DNA of 64,000 nt from Bryum argenteum (Eukaryota; Streptophyta; Bryopsida; Bryales; Bryaceae). The position numbers were made by a program, and so were the translations under genes. Where the stretch lies: assembly GCA_037043015.1 (NCBI GenBank), contig CM073323.1, forward strand, positions 21,542,758-21,606,757, in the 5' to 3' direction. Within the stretch, counting starts at the first letter, position 1. Every line of letters starts with the position of its first letter. Positions 48,999 through 59,387 of the stretch are shown here, one piece after another. The notes under the pieces are model-generated. The model was given only the letters and a program-made list of their open reading frames with translations. It was not told the origin of the DNA and did not search any database.

Positions 48999-49047
48999 TA
49001 GGGTATAGGGTTTAGGGTATAGGGTTTAGGGTTTAGGGTTTAGGGTT
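48999..49047. repeat. Interstitial plant telomere repeat (TTTAGGG)
   Basis: Seven consecutive 7-bp units: five TAGGGTT and two TAGGGTA variants. This is the Arabidopsis-type telomere repeat found across most land plants. It lies inside the hAT element, far from any recognisable subtelomeric DNA. Confidence 0.9.
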
Positions 49048-49369
49048 TATGGTCTTGAGGATTTGGGGTGGATTTCATTTTAATCCTAGTTTTTGTGTTG
49101 CAAAGCTTTGCAAACACAATTGTGTGTGGATGTAAAATAATGGATTACTGTATGTATGGTGTAGTTTTCAATTATATTTTACATGGATACAAGTTGCACT
49201 TCTCTACATCGCATAGTTAATGTGTGCAAAATAATCTATTTTGTATTTATCATTTTTGATTGAAGATGTTATTGACATGGAATAAATCACATTTATTGCA
49301 AAGAATATATAGGTACAATATTAAACATCAACATACGAATTATGATTCCAGAGTCTTCAATCTCATAGC

Positions 49370-49760
49370 CTATTTTAAACCAATATTGGAATAGAGTTAC
49401 TATTGTAGGTCATGTGGCTCAGAGTTTAATTCATAGAGCCTCATAGATCATAAGGTATGAGTACTGAAGTAGTGTTTGTACGAAACATCTTTGAATTCGT
49501 GAAGATCTATACTTTTATGGAGTTCACTCGAAATGGTTATGAACTTAAAATTTAAAGTTCAAATGTATCCGTGAAAAAAGAATACTTAGCATTTCAGAAA
49601 TCAACATAGGATTCCTTTTTCATTGTTTAGTAATTACTGAAAATCGAGTAACAGAAATCTTTGAGAAATAAAAAAAGGATCCTATGCAATTTTATCTTAT
49701 TTTAGTTATATATTTAAGGAAAAAAGTTTTTTTTAAAAAAAAATAATAATAAAATAAAAA
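49370..49760. repeat. Duplicated segment, copy 1 (with 51,030-51,668)
   Basis: It shares AATATTGGAATAGAGTTACT, GTAGGTCATGTGG, AAATGGTTATGAACTTAAAA and GATGTATCC/AATGTATCCGTGAAAAA with 51,030-51,668 in the same order. The other copy is interrupted by the MITE at 51,238-51,505, for which this copy provides the empty site. Confidence 0.8.
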
Positions 49761-49789
49761 CTGTACTTTGGCCCCCATTTCGGTTGGCC

Positions 49790-50420
49790 GCCATCGGGCG
49801 GGCGTGCGACCGGCCCGGCGTCCGGCGACCGGCGACCGTCCCGGCGTCCAGCGACTGGCCCAGCGACCGGCCCGACGACCGCCGACCGGCGTGGGGACCG
49901 ACCACGTCCCCCGGGCGACCGGTCGGTCGCTCCTTCCGCGTCCCCCCTTCCCCCTCCTCCTCTTGCCTCTCCCCAAACTCCCCGTTTGCACAACTTCGAT
50001 CACTTCCTCGCCTTGCAAACCTGCATTTTCAAAAGTACTATATTTAGTCTTTATGCTCCACGTGGCGTCTAAATATGGACATGGAATTTTCTGACAAGAG
50101 AATGTCGGGAATATCTCTTTGTCCCACGCGAGAATGTTTTATGACAAAGATACTCTTGGCTTTAAATATATCCATAGTAATGGACTTTCTTCAAGGGGAG
50201 TTAAGGCGAGCAAATCTCCACGCCAATACACTCACTTTTTGAGTTGTTGTGCCCAATTGGCTCGAATCGAAGTAAACATTTAACAATCAATATAGTGTGG
50301 TCAATTTTCTCATTTGTGAAGGCATTGAGAGTTCATGCCCTTGTTTATAAGGAAAGCAAAGGCAATGGGGCCAATTCTTATTATTAGTTAAAGACCATGC
50401 TTTTGATTGTACACCTTAAT
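49790..50420. repeat. GC-rich block plus duplicated flank (copy 2 of 46,671-47,130)
   Basis: A short GC-rich block (49,790-49,945) of the same word composition as the cargo-gene leaders joins a copy of the upstream flank of gene B (49,940-50,420). Together with 49,370-49,760 it looks like the left flank of gene C's promoter fused to the right flank of gene B's promoter with nothing between, that is, an internally deleted derivative. It encodes nothing. Confidence 0.6.
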
Positions 50421-51029
50421 TTATTTTTGTTAAAATATTCCTTCTTAACCCCTAAAGATCCGTGGACACCAAAGTGGAGGTTTCCTATTTCGGGCAGCTT
50501 ACATGAAGAGGTCAAAAGTAATAATTTTTTATTAAATTTTTTCTAGGTGGTCCTTACACCGCAAAGTGCATGTGCTAAAATTTGCATATCCAAATTCCAA
50601 ATTTACAACCTACATCTATAATATTTACGTTTGAAGTCCATTAAGGGCAGTTAAATTTAGTCTTTGTTTGAAATTCTTTTTTGGAAATATGTTCATGAAC
50701 AATTTACTACTTCAGTTCCAAAGTGACCCAAGTCAAAATGTTTGTCTATTTCACAAGGGTACTGTTGAAAGATTACAAAAATAATCTTCACAATTTCTAG
50801 TAATTTCCGATATAAGTCATATAACTCTTTCTTGGATTGATTGTTTTGAAAATATAAAATTTTAAATAGGCATCTCTTCTTCATTTAGAGTATCTAGTGG
50901 ATAAAATCACTCGTGGATAGAATTTGTGGTTTATGGTTTAGGATGTATGAATAACTCTTTAGGATGAGTTCCAAAATAAGTGTCCTACATTAAGATTAGG
51001 ATACTCCAATTGACATTCTCAACCATGCA
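50421..51029. other. Spacer with dispersed repeats inside the hAT element
   Basis: It begins with a CTTAACCCCTAAAG end motif (about 50,436). About 50,680-50,850 is an inverted copy of about 41,060-41,200 outside the element. No gene. Confidence 0.5.
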
Positions 51030-51668
51030 ATATTGGAATAGAGTTACTGTTGTAGGTCATGTGGTTAAAAGTTTGATTCATGAAGCCAATGGTCAATTAA
51101 ATTACAAAAGGAAAATAGAGAAGACAGATATTGATTCGAAACCAAATGAATGCCTTATGTTTGAAACATCTATGAATTTGTGAAGATTTACACTTTAAAG
51201 AGTCCACTCAAAATGGTTATGAACTTAAAATTTATAGTTAACCCCTAAACGACCACGGCCACCGATTCGGCGTTTATGATGAAGGAAAAAATAATTTACA
51301 AATAACTTCAAGCGTTACGATCTCACATCTAGTGATGATCCAACGGTTAAAAATATTCACAGTACTACCAATGGTAGTCTACTTCAAGATCCTACGGTTG
51401 AAATTATCAATAATTTCCAAAAATATTGGACGTACCCCCATTAGTACATAGTGGTTTGTGTTGGGATTTCAAGCTCCCGAAACATTGTGGATTTTTAGGG
51501 GTTAAGATGTATCCGTGAAAAATAATATATTGCATTTCAGAAATCAACCTAGGATTCCTTTTTTCAGTGTGTAATAATCACTGAGAATCAAATAACAAAA
51601 AGCTTTGCGAAAAAAAAAAGGATCCTATGCTATGTAAGATCTCTGAATTTTAAATATATAAAAAAATT
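51030..51668. repeat. Duplicated segment, copy 2, interrupted by a MITE
   Basis: Upstream flank of gene C's promoter; see the copy at 49,370-49,760. The copies align on both sides of the 51,238-51,505 insertion. Confidence 0.8.
51238..51505. mobile_element. MITE with TTAACCCCTAAA terminal inverted repeats
   Basis: It starts TTAACCCCTAAA and ends TTTTTAGGGGTTAA in inverted orientation; 268 bp, non-coding. The paralogous copy at about 49,560 lacks it (AGTTCAAATGTATCC), giving a direct filled/empty comparison. A related degenerate copy is at 47,163-47,400 and another bounded element with the same ends is at 63,705-63,962. Confidence 0.75.
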
Positions 51669-51669
51669 T

Positions 51670-51728
51670 GGCCGCTGCGGTTTTTAAAAAAAATTGAAAA
51701 AAAATTGAAAAAAAAAACCGCAGCGGCC
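51670..51728. repeat. Perfect 16-bp hairpin (GGCCGCTGCGGTTTTT arms)
   Basis: The left arm at 51,670-51,685 and right arm at 51,713-51,728 are exact reverse complements. The loop is A-rich with two TTG interruptions. It sits immediately upstream of gene C's GC-rich leader. Confidence 0.9.
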
Positions 51729-51960
51729 GCCCACATCGGTCGGCCGCGTTGGTCGACCGGCATCGGCGGCGGCCAATAGCCGACCGTCGGCCCCTAACGA
51801 CCGCCACGATCGGCCGGCCCCGATCGGTCGACCGGATCGACCGCCACGACCGTCGGCCGGACCGCCGGCCAAGACGGCCGCGGCCGTGATTGGCGAGCGA
51901 CCGTCCGTCTGGCCGGTCCCTAGGGTTGGGAAGGAGGGGGATAAAGGGCTTTGGGGCCTC
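51729..51960 (+). promoter_or_regulatory. GC-rich leader/promoter of cargo gene C
   Basis: A CpG-dense GGCCGACCG-type block is followed by GGGATAAAGGG (TATA-like, about 51,939-51,949) and a CT-rich start region (TTTCCCTCACTTCTCC), the same layout as the leader at 42,345. Confidence 0.5.
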
Positions 51961-52140
51961 ATTTCCCTCACTTCTCCTTGTACTCATCCATCTCAATCGA
52001 GCCGCAACCGTAAGCATTAGCTTCTCGTGTCTTGCATTTTTGTGTGTGGCGGGGAAGTCAGCGTGATACTTGCGGTCTTTGCATCGAATTTTTGCATACT
52101 TGGGATATTTTCGGGGTATTTTAAATACTCCCTACTCTTC

Positions 52141-54345
52141 ATGGCGATGGATATTGATAACACGAACATGGAAGCTGATTCTGAACAGACCTTGAGGTCA
52201 CCTGCGACAGAAAACACAAACGCAGGATTGGTGGGGACTGAGTTGGTTTTACATGAGACACCGTCAAAGAGAGTGAAACCAAAAGGAGCGAGACATGAGT
52301 TGCACTACGACATCTTGGATAATGAGGCCATCAAAGCTGAGATCGGTTGGGCCAATGAAACGGAGGAATATTGGAGAATGGCAACGTGCAAGAAATATGT
52401 GAAGATGTATCACATTGGGAAACTTTGGCCTCGAGAATGTCACAAAGTTAATACCAATAATTTTACTTGCAACCCTCAAACATGCAAGGATGATCACTTC
52501 CTTCATCGTGCTGAAGAAGTGTGGGTGGCATTGTTTGGAACTCGTCCCAAGAGCAAGGGTTATTTTTCCTATTCACTCTTGAGCATGGTGTATGCTGAGC
52601 TCATATTGAAGCGCAAGGTGAACTGGAGCACATTCACGGCGAGTAGTGCACATCCTCTTCGAATCGGGAGAAATCAAAAGGATATCCCTGATAGGTTTGA
52701 TCCAGAATCAAACTCTACAAAGGCCTTATTGCAGTACTTGAGGAGGAAAACTCATGAGACGGCGGAGAAGGAATCTCCTCCAACAACCACGACACATCAG
52801 GAGGATGGAAGGAATATGGTTCCTACGGATGCCCCAATCGTAGAACCAACTATAACTGATAGGCTCGAAGGTGCAAACGTAGTTGAAGAACCTCGTGTAA
52901 CCCCGGTACCAACATCAAAGGAGGCAGGGCCAAGTGTAACCCCGGTACCAACATCAGAGGAGGCAGGGCCAAGTGAACCACGAGAAACCAGATCACCTAC
53001 AGATGCCGTAGATGTCATTCATACGGAAAGTAGTATGGTGGAAAATTTCGTGGACTATCTGCATACGGTACCGAGCAATAAGAGATTGGTGGAGTGGTTG
53101 AAAACCGCAGAAATGATGGCTGATTGGTGCAATAAGGTAGATAAAGACGAAGGTTTGCCAGGGGAGGTTAGGCATAAAGCCTCAGGCGGTTCAATAGTTG
53201 CTGTAGGCGTCGACTTCAAAGAGGTGTCAGAAAGACTTGCTACTATATCTCCCAGTTTAGTATCAATGAGTCACGCTTTGGCAACGATGTTGCCTGACAT
53301 TATACAAGCTGCGGTGAATTATGAGGCAATCATAGATCGATTCCACCCTCTACTGAATGAGCGAGCGAAGAATGAGCTAATCATTGAGAAACTGCAGAAA
53401 CAACACTAAATTACGCAACGTCTCCTTGACGAGTTTTACAAGGAATTGCGGTTGTTTGGCCAAGGTCCTGCTAGCGAGTATGTGGCAAAGTACGAAGAAG
53501 CAATGCGCCAAAGGCAGGCGGTAGAAGACTTAGAAGATAACCGATATAAGTATTTAAACTTCTTTCCAACACAGGATGACACTCAGGGGGCTTCATGTAG
53601 TTATGTTTTTCCAGAATGTGATGCGGGTGGTAAAGACGATGGTAAAGAGGATGGTGAAAAGGATGGTAATAAAGATAAGGGGAAGACCATTATCGGGACT
53701 TCTGATAGTCTTTTTTTTTCACAAATTGATGGGGGTGGTAAAGAGGATGGTGAAGAAGAGAAGAGAAAGACGTATACCAGGGATTTATCTCCTCTCAAAG
53801 AGGTTGGTGAAGAGGATGGTAAAGAAGATAAGGGAAAAACCATTATCGAACTAGACGATGATGACGATGATGAACTTCCGGAGGAATTGAAGTTAAGATC
53901 ACAAAAGGAGGTAGATGATGGGCCAGATTGAGCGACAACGAGCATGGGCGATGAAGTTCATGCGCGTGTGAAGAAGGAGAGAGATGTTACAGTTGCGAAA
54001 TTGGAGGAAGCAAAAGCATGCTCAATGAAGTTGGAGGCTACAAGTAAAGAGAGAGATGAGGCAGTCGCTGAATTGGAGGCATTACGGAAAACCTTCAAAA
54101 CGGTAGATTCTACAGAGGCAAAGAATCCACCTTCACCTACGCATACTACCATGGTTGGGATGGGTTCATCGACTTCAAGATAAGAGGAGCTTGGTTTCAA
54201 GAGCAAAAGAAGATCTGAAATCGATTGCATCTACATCAAAGGAATCACGTGAAGTTGTAGATGCTTCATTGGAGAAGTTCGTTAAGAACGGATCGAAAAA
54301 ACGATATGACCCCATAGAGGTCACTTTTTGGGGGGGATATTGAAG
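52141..54345 (+). pseudogene. Cargo gene C: CKKYVKMYHI-motif protein with acidic coiled tail
   Basis: The start chosen is the ATG at 52,141 (MAMDIDNTNMEAD); an earlier in-frame ATG is at 52,027. Open to 53,406, it contains TCKKYVKMYHIGKLW, QTCKDDHFLHRAEEVW, LILKRKVNWSTFTASSAHPL, a tandem VTPVPTS(K/E)EAGPS pair and helical regions (LVEWLKTAEMMADW). TAA at 53,407 then TGA at 53,929 interrupt the same frame, which otherwise continues through FYKELRLFG, repeated GGKEDG acidic-basic units and a coiled coil (VAKLEEAKACSMKLEATSKE) to 54,183. A frame change gives a short helix to 54,343, and a shift in a G7 run at about 54,328-54,334 would lead directly into the RING frame. Gene C and the RING part may therefore once have been one protein. 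Paralogue of gene B; function unknown. Confidence 0.6.
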
Positions 54346-54347
54346 AG

Positions 54348-55541
54348 ATGATGGAGCGTACAAACTACTCTAAGATGGGACGAAACAATGATGTTGATTG
54401 GACTATGGAGATAGAGGAAGGATGGGCGCCGTATAGTAGATTCTCATCGCACCTCCAAGAGTCAGCTCGCATAGTAATCAACACATGCGACCCTCCTCCC
54501 GCAATACTTAAAGACAAATGTGCGGTGTGCCTACATAATTTTGGTCCGGAGGGAGCATACACGTTAGGCCAATGTGGCCATAACTTTCATGTTACTTGCA
54601 TATGCCGATATGCGATGACAAAATCGGTATGTCCAGTATGTCGCTCTCCATTTAGCACGAGATTCTACGAGATGATGGGCATTCGAGATCTTATGCCACC
54701 AGGGCACGAGTTCAACCGATGGAATCTTCCATTGGATCAATACCCGAAGAAATTTCTAAACTACTCTGATTGGGGAAATGCTCTTACCTGGAGTACATCC
54801 GAATCAAAACACCAACTAACCATTCAATTTGGTGGGGATCATGATCAGGTATTTTGGATGACACGAGATTGCGAAATAGAGATCAGGGCGAGGAATATTG
54901 AAGGTGATGAGCAACGAGAGTTGTTTTGTCGTAATTTCGGAGGGCATTGGAGCGTCGAACACAACCGTTTCTTTCGATTTCCTCCAAAGAAAGTGGAAAA
55001 GGGAGAAGATGGTTCGTGGCACGAAATAACCGATTCAACAGGCTTTGGTGAGGAGTACAAGAAGTACGATCATACTCCAATTGGAAGAGCTCTGGTACTC
55101 GCGAAATTGGAGGAGGCCGCAATATACCGGACTTCGATACCGGAAAATTCTTTTGAAGATGTGGAGGTCTCTTATTGGGATGCGGTGAAGAAGTTTGATA
55201 TGCGTATCGATGACGCTATTACATTTTGGAGAGAATGTCTTTTAAACCCAAAAGACACACAACTTCTATTATTGGATGAGTTTGAAGGTGTTGTACAGGA
55301 TGTCATTGCAAAGATCGAGAAGGCCATGGAAATCTTACGTAACAAACAAGTGGATCCGAGCAAAAAGCGGAAGAGGCAATCGGGCGACGATGGGGAGGAT
55401 AGTTGGCAGGCAGGTATGAGAGGCGAAATCGCAGCGGTGGATCGAGAGTATGGAGAGGGCGGTCGAATTGCCCGTCCAAGTCAAAGACCGCGTACTCGCA
55501 GTGTAGCTCAGATTGGCCAATCGGATGGATCTTCAGTTTGA
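54348..55541 (+). CDS. RING-H2 finger protein, hAT cargo, intact frame
   Basis: 397 codons without interruption. A canonical RING-H2 motif spans residues 58-98: Cys58, Cys61, Cys76, His78, His81, Cys84, Cys95, Cys98 (CAVCLHNFGPEGAY, CGHNFHVTC, CPVCRSPF). This is the E2-recruiting zinc fold of E3 ubiquitin ligases. The following 250 residues (MMGIRDLMPPGHEFNRWNLP, LFCRNFGGHWSVEH, helical DAITFWRECLLNPKDT) are not a domain I know. The tail has a basic KKRKRQ cluster, a possible nuclear signal. Upstream, codons GATATTGAAGAG keep the frame open before the ATG, so it may be the C-terminal part of the gene C protein. It is the only cargo frame in the element that is unbroken. Ligase activity is inferred from the finger alone. 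Confidence 0.75.
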   Translation: MMERTNYSKMGRNNDVDWTMEIEEGWAPYSRFSSHLQESARIVINTCDPPPAILKDKCAVCLHNFGPEGAYTLGQCGHNFHVTCICRYAMTKSVCPVCRSPFSTRFYEMMGIRDLMPPGHEFNRWNLPLDQYPKKFLNYSDWGNALTWSTSESKHQLTIQFGGDHDQVFWMTRDCEIEIRARNIEGDEQRELFCRNFGGHWSVEHNRFFRFPPKKVEKGEDGSWHEITDSTGFGEEYKKYDHTPIGRALVLAKLEEAAIYRTSIPENSFEDVEVSYWDAVKKFDMRIDDAITFWRECLLNPKDTQLLLLDEFEGVVQDVIAKIEKAMEILRNKQVDPSKKRKRQSGDDGEDSWQAGMRGEIAAVDREYGEGGRIARPSQRPRTRSVAQIGQSDGSSV

Positions 55542-55576
55542 AGTTAGAACGGATGTTGGACCTTAAGTTCCACATA

Positions 55577-55645
55577 TATAACTATATATAACTATATATA
55601 TCTATATATATCTATATATATCTATATATATCTATATATATATTT
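55577..55645. repeat. TATATC/TATAAC microsatellite
   Basis: Repeated CTATATAT and ACTATATATA units, then a T-rich run, just after the RING gene. Confidence 0.9.
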
Positions 55646-56175
55646 TTTTTCTTTTTTTAGATTGTATGGTTGTTGTTTTAAAAATGATGCAAATGCCACC
55701 ATTGATCCATGGGGCCTTATTTTTGAAGTAAAGGGTTACAAACTTACAATCTTTTTTGATTTAATGTGCATTTCTTTTGTATGCTTGAGAGTGAAGACTA
55801 TCGTACGACAAGTATGTAAAAATATATGTAATATTTTTCAAAACATTAAATGTAGTCATGTAGACAATAGAATCTCCAAATGCATTTGGAGTATAACAAT
55901 AAAGTACTACAGTAAACTATAACTACAATTTCTATAATAAGTATAAGTCCTATGAACCTATACTACATAAAGATGCCAAATTCAACTACTCATCAGGACC
56001 AGAGGATTGCTCATAATCGCTATCTCCCTTCACTTCAGCTCCACTAGATCCCGTAGGATCATATTCATAATCGCTTGGAACCTCCTCTTTGATCTTGGGT
56101 TTATTCTCTAGACATTGTATATTCCCATACTTATGCCAAGTATCAAATTCGGGAGATTAACAGGATCTTCGGTTT
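55646..56175. other. Spacer between the convergent RING and transposase genes
   Basis: AT-rich. It contains the probable 3' regions of both genes. On the minus strand, 55,985-56,175 still looks compositionally coding (acidic), so the transposase tail may extend into it in another frame. Confidence 0.45.
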
Positions 56176-58960
56176 TTAGGCGGAACAATTGGAACCGTTG
56201 CGATTTCCGTTTATGCGACTTGGAAGTGCCAAGCATGTCTTTGTGTAACCCCGGCGAAGACGAAGAACATTGGCATTCTTTAAATACCCGCCCAACGGTA
56301 CATCGTAGTCACTAGAGATGCTCCCATATTTGGCTCTTGAAAGGGATACTAAACCCTTAGACGATTTCTCCAAGGTTGTCGTAACCCTTGTAGTAGAGGT
56401 TGAAATAAAGCGTGGGGAGTAGCACATTGATCGATACACGATCCTTACTACCGGATGCAATATTCTCCGCGACCGGATCGAGCTCATAGTGCCCGCGATT
56501 TGTGTTGCACGCAGCGGGTCTTCGCATCTATCGCCTCCTTTTCCAACCGTAAACCAAGACATCGATACTGGTAGGACGTTATTTGATTTGTCCATGCCGC
56601 CTTGTGTCATTAACCGGACTAACGGCTGCTCATCATCTAGATCATCCGCTGAAAGACCATGAGCGATAAAATCACCATTACCATCATGAACATTTGGAGC
56701 ATCTTCATCATTTGAAGCGGGGAAGAAAGTCATATCATCATCTTCATCGCCAAATTCAAAAACATAATTGTCATCACACTCTGATTCGTCCTCGACAGCT
56801 TCCTCATCATTCTCATGTACTTGGTCTTCCTCTAAATCCAAGTTCTCTCTATACCACCGCCCATCATCACTCAACTTATCATTTGCGAGCAATTTCGAGT
56901 TGGAATATATGTAGACCAAGTCATCAGCTCTGCCCGGTAGTAACCGATTCCGTTTCTTGTCGTGAACATAAGAGTAACTACTCGATTGTCGTTCATGTCG
57001 ACGAGGACACGGTGCTCGCGCTAGTATTCGCTTTGCAATTGGAGAGAGGAGCTTAGCACAAGCACCTTCAAACTCCCACCATGCATGTGGAGCTAGTTTT
57101 TGAGTATTAGGCTCCAACATGTCATGGAATGGTGGACCCCTTACTCGAAACGCAAGAAATTCACTCACCACGTCTGCGTAATCCTCCGCGGGACATAATT
57201 TTTGTAAAACACGCTTGCAAGCGATTGTAAGATCGGGATCGTCAGCTAACTCTTGGTCGTGTAGTAAATAAGGATTTAAAAGTGCAGCCGCGCCATGTAA
57301 ATCCGTTGTCATGAGCCGTTTCCGATGGTAAAACTCCTCTTTTGCGGTGGCCACCTCAAGTGGTTCCAATGAGATGGGCGGTGCGTGCAAAGTATGGACA
57401 TGTCTCTCAAGATCACGCATAATATGCCATGCCTTGCCCGTACTAGGAGCCTTGCCGTCGAATTCTCTCAGAGCGTACACCACGGGGCAAACCATATCCC
57501 GTAGTCTTTTGCATTGCTTCCAAAACTCATCGCTCAACACCACCTTCTTGACCTTACGTGAGAATATAAGCTTATCTCTAGCGAGATACCGTCTTCTTCG
57601 AGGCATAGGTCATGAAACATAGGGTCGACAACAACTTGCTCCAATGATTCCTTGACCTCCAACAAGCGATCTATCATTATGAATTGACTAGCAAATCTTG
57701 TTTTCCCGGCATCGTGGGGTGAATTTCGCCTCGTGTTTACGAAAAAGCGAGGCTAGGGGCATTTGTCGCCTCTTGATAAACTTGACCATTTTCTTCGCCA
57801 TGACCAAAGTATTCGCCATCCATCCACCCTTTTTCCCCCAATCCTCCAACAACAAGTCCATTGCATGTGTCGCACACCCTTGCATGAAAATGTGCGGATA
57901 TTTCTCAAGGACTATTCTTGAGGCATTGAGCATTACAGAAGCATTGTCTGTGCATACTTGAACAATGTTCTCTGGTCCAACTTCTTCTATGTACTTCAAC
58001 ATGAGAGTTGACATGTACACCGCTTTTTTTTTTGCCGCAGTATCGACAAAGACCAAGAAAAAGCTCTCCGGCTTGAGTCACGAGCATCGCATTCACCAAA
58101 GGGCGACTAGTCACAGATGACCATCCATCCATAGTCAAAGTTCCTCCAAACTTCCGAAGGCTCTCAGAGAGTCTACTATCTAGTTTCTTTTGTAACTCCG
58201 TCTTTACTTCTCCTAACAACCTTGTCCGAATGTCATGATAGGATGGTGGAGCATAGGATTTTCAAAATCCCGCAGTCTTCATCACGGCAGCTTTGAACGC
58301 ATCATCGCGGGCTACTGAGAATGGTATATTTGCTTCGTAAAAAAATTTCGCCCAGAGTTTATCCAACTCCCGCCTATCCGCTTCTGCAAAAGTAGCTTCA
58401 ATTGAAGATTGCTTCGTTTGCTTCATAGATCCAAACATCGGGCGAGTATCCCTTATTCCCCTCATATGCATGGAAGAAGCAGAGGTTGACCCTACCAAAA
58501 GATTTGTTGAATTCATGGGGTGCCTAGCGAGGACCCTACACAAGAGTCACTCCTAGGGGTTTCGGGAATGTCATGTTTTGAAGCACTTGGAACGTCCGTG
58601 GATGGAGTGAGAGAACATTCACCGAGAAATAGTTCCAATTCTCCGTTATATGGAGGGAACTCCCTACCACATCTTAAAAATAACTGCCTAATTTCCCTAG
58701 GCAGCTTTGGGCAAAAGGCAGAACTCGAATCCCTATGTCCGGGAATCTTCGTACCCATAATGACTCAAATTCCGACTCTTCTTCTTGAAACAATTACACG
58801 ACATAGTGAGCACTGTAGGAAGGACCCAGACGCTTTGCCTTCCTTCTCGATGTCTCTAAACCAAGGCACATGTGGAGCAGGGCCCATTTTGATAAATAGG
58901 ACGCCTCAAAGTCTTAAACAATGGTGGGACCGTGACGGGGAAAAAAATGGCAAGAGTTCC
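56176..58960 (-). pseudogene. hAT transposase (BED finger, catalytic core, dimerisation domain), broken
   Basis: Read on the minus strand from about 58,885: MGPAPHVPWFRDIEKEGKAS, a BED-type finger start (LQCSLCRVIVS, damaged around 58,770), then KIPGH and FCPKLPREIRQLFL. The DUF659-type core follows: LDKLWAKFFYEANIPF, PPSYHDIRT, GGTLTMDGWSSVTSRPL (first catalytic Asp) and VQVCTDNASVML (second Asp), then GCATHAMDLLLEDWGK. The C-terminal piece (57,606 onward) has LNPYLL, HAWWEFEGACAKLLSPIAKRIL and SYVHDKKRNRLLPGRADDLVYIYSN, the hAT dimerisation region, and an acidic tail. Stops (TGA at about 58,254) and several frame changes break it. It is inward-facing from the right end, so it is the element's own transposase. 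Confidence 0.85.
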
Positions 58961-59087
58961 TTACGGAAATCCTCACTTCCGAACTCAATACCTACCAAGC
59001 AATGTACACATAAAATGAATTATGTGGCTCATAGCTCTTGGAAAGTGTTCAAAATTCGGAAGTGAAATGAGACTCAATGTGTCTTCT

Positions 59088-59330
59088 CTTATATACCATC
59101 CAACTCCGAATATGACCGTTGCAATTTGAAGTTGAAATGCTCCTAAACCGTTGGATGCTCAAAAGGGCCATCTGGCCGTTGGCGGTCGCAGGATGCGAGG
59201 GCCGGTCGCAGTGGCCGACGGCCGGTCGCCCTGGCCAGCCGACCGGTCGGTCGGGCCGACGGAGAGGTCGGGGACCGGTCGACGGGGTGGTTCGACCAAT
59301 GAACGCACCCCGTTGGTCATTTACCCTTGG
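59088..59330 (-). promoter_or_regulatory. GC-rich leader and TATA box of the transposase gene
   Basis: On the minus strand a GACCGGTCGG-type block (about 59,165-59,300) is followed by GGTATATAAGAG, a clear TATA box (rc at 59,088-59,095), about 200 bp before the first transposase codons. The GC-rich block sits between the TIR and the box. Confidence 0.6.
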
Positions 59331-59387
59331 TAAAACGACCAGATTTTCTAAGTCACGGACGGTCCCCGGACCCCTGCCGGACGTCCA

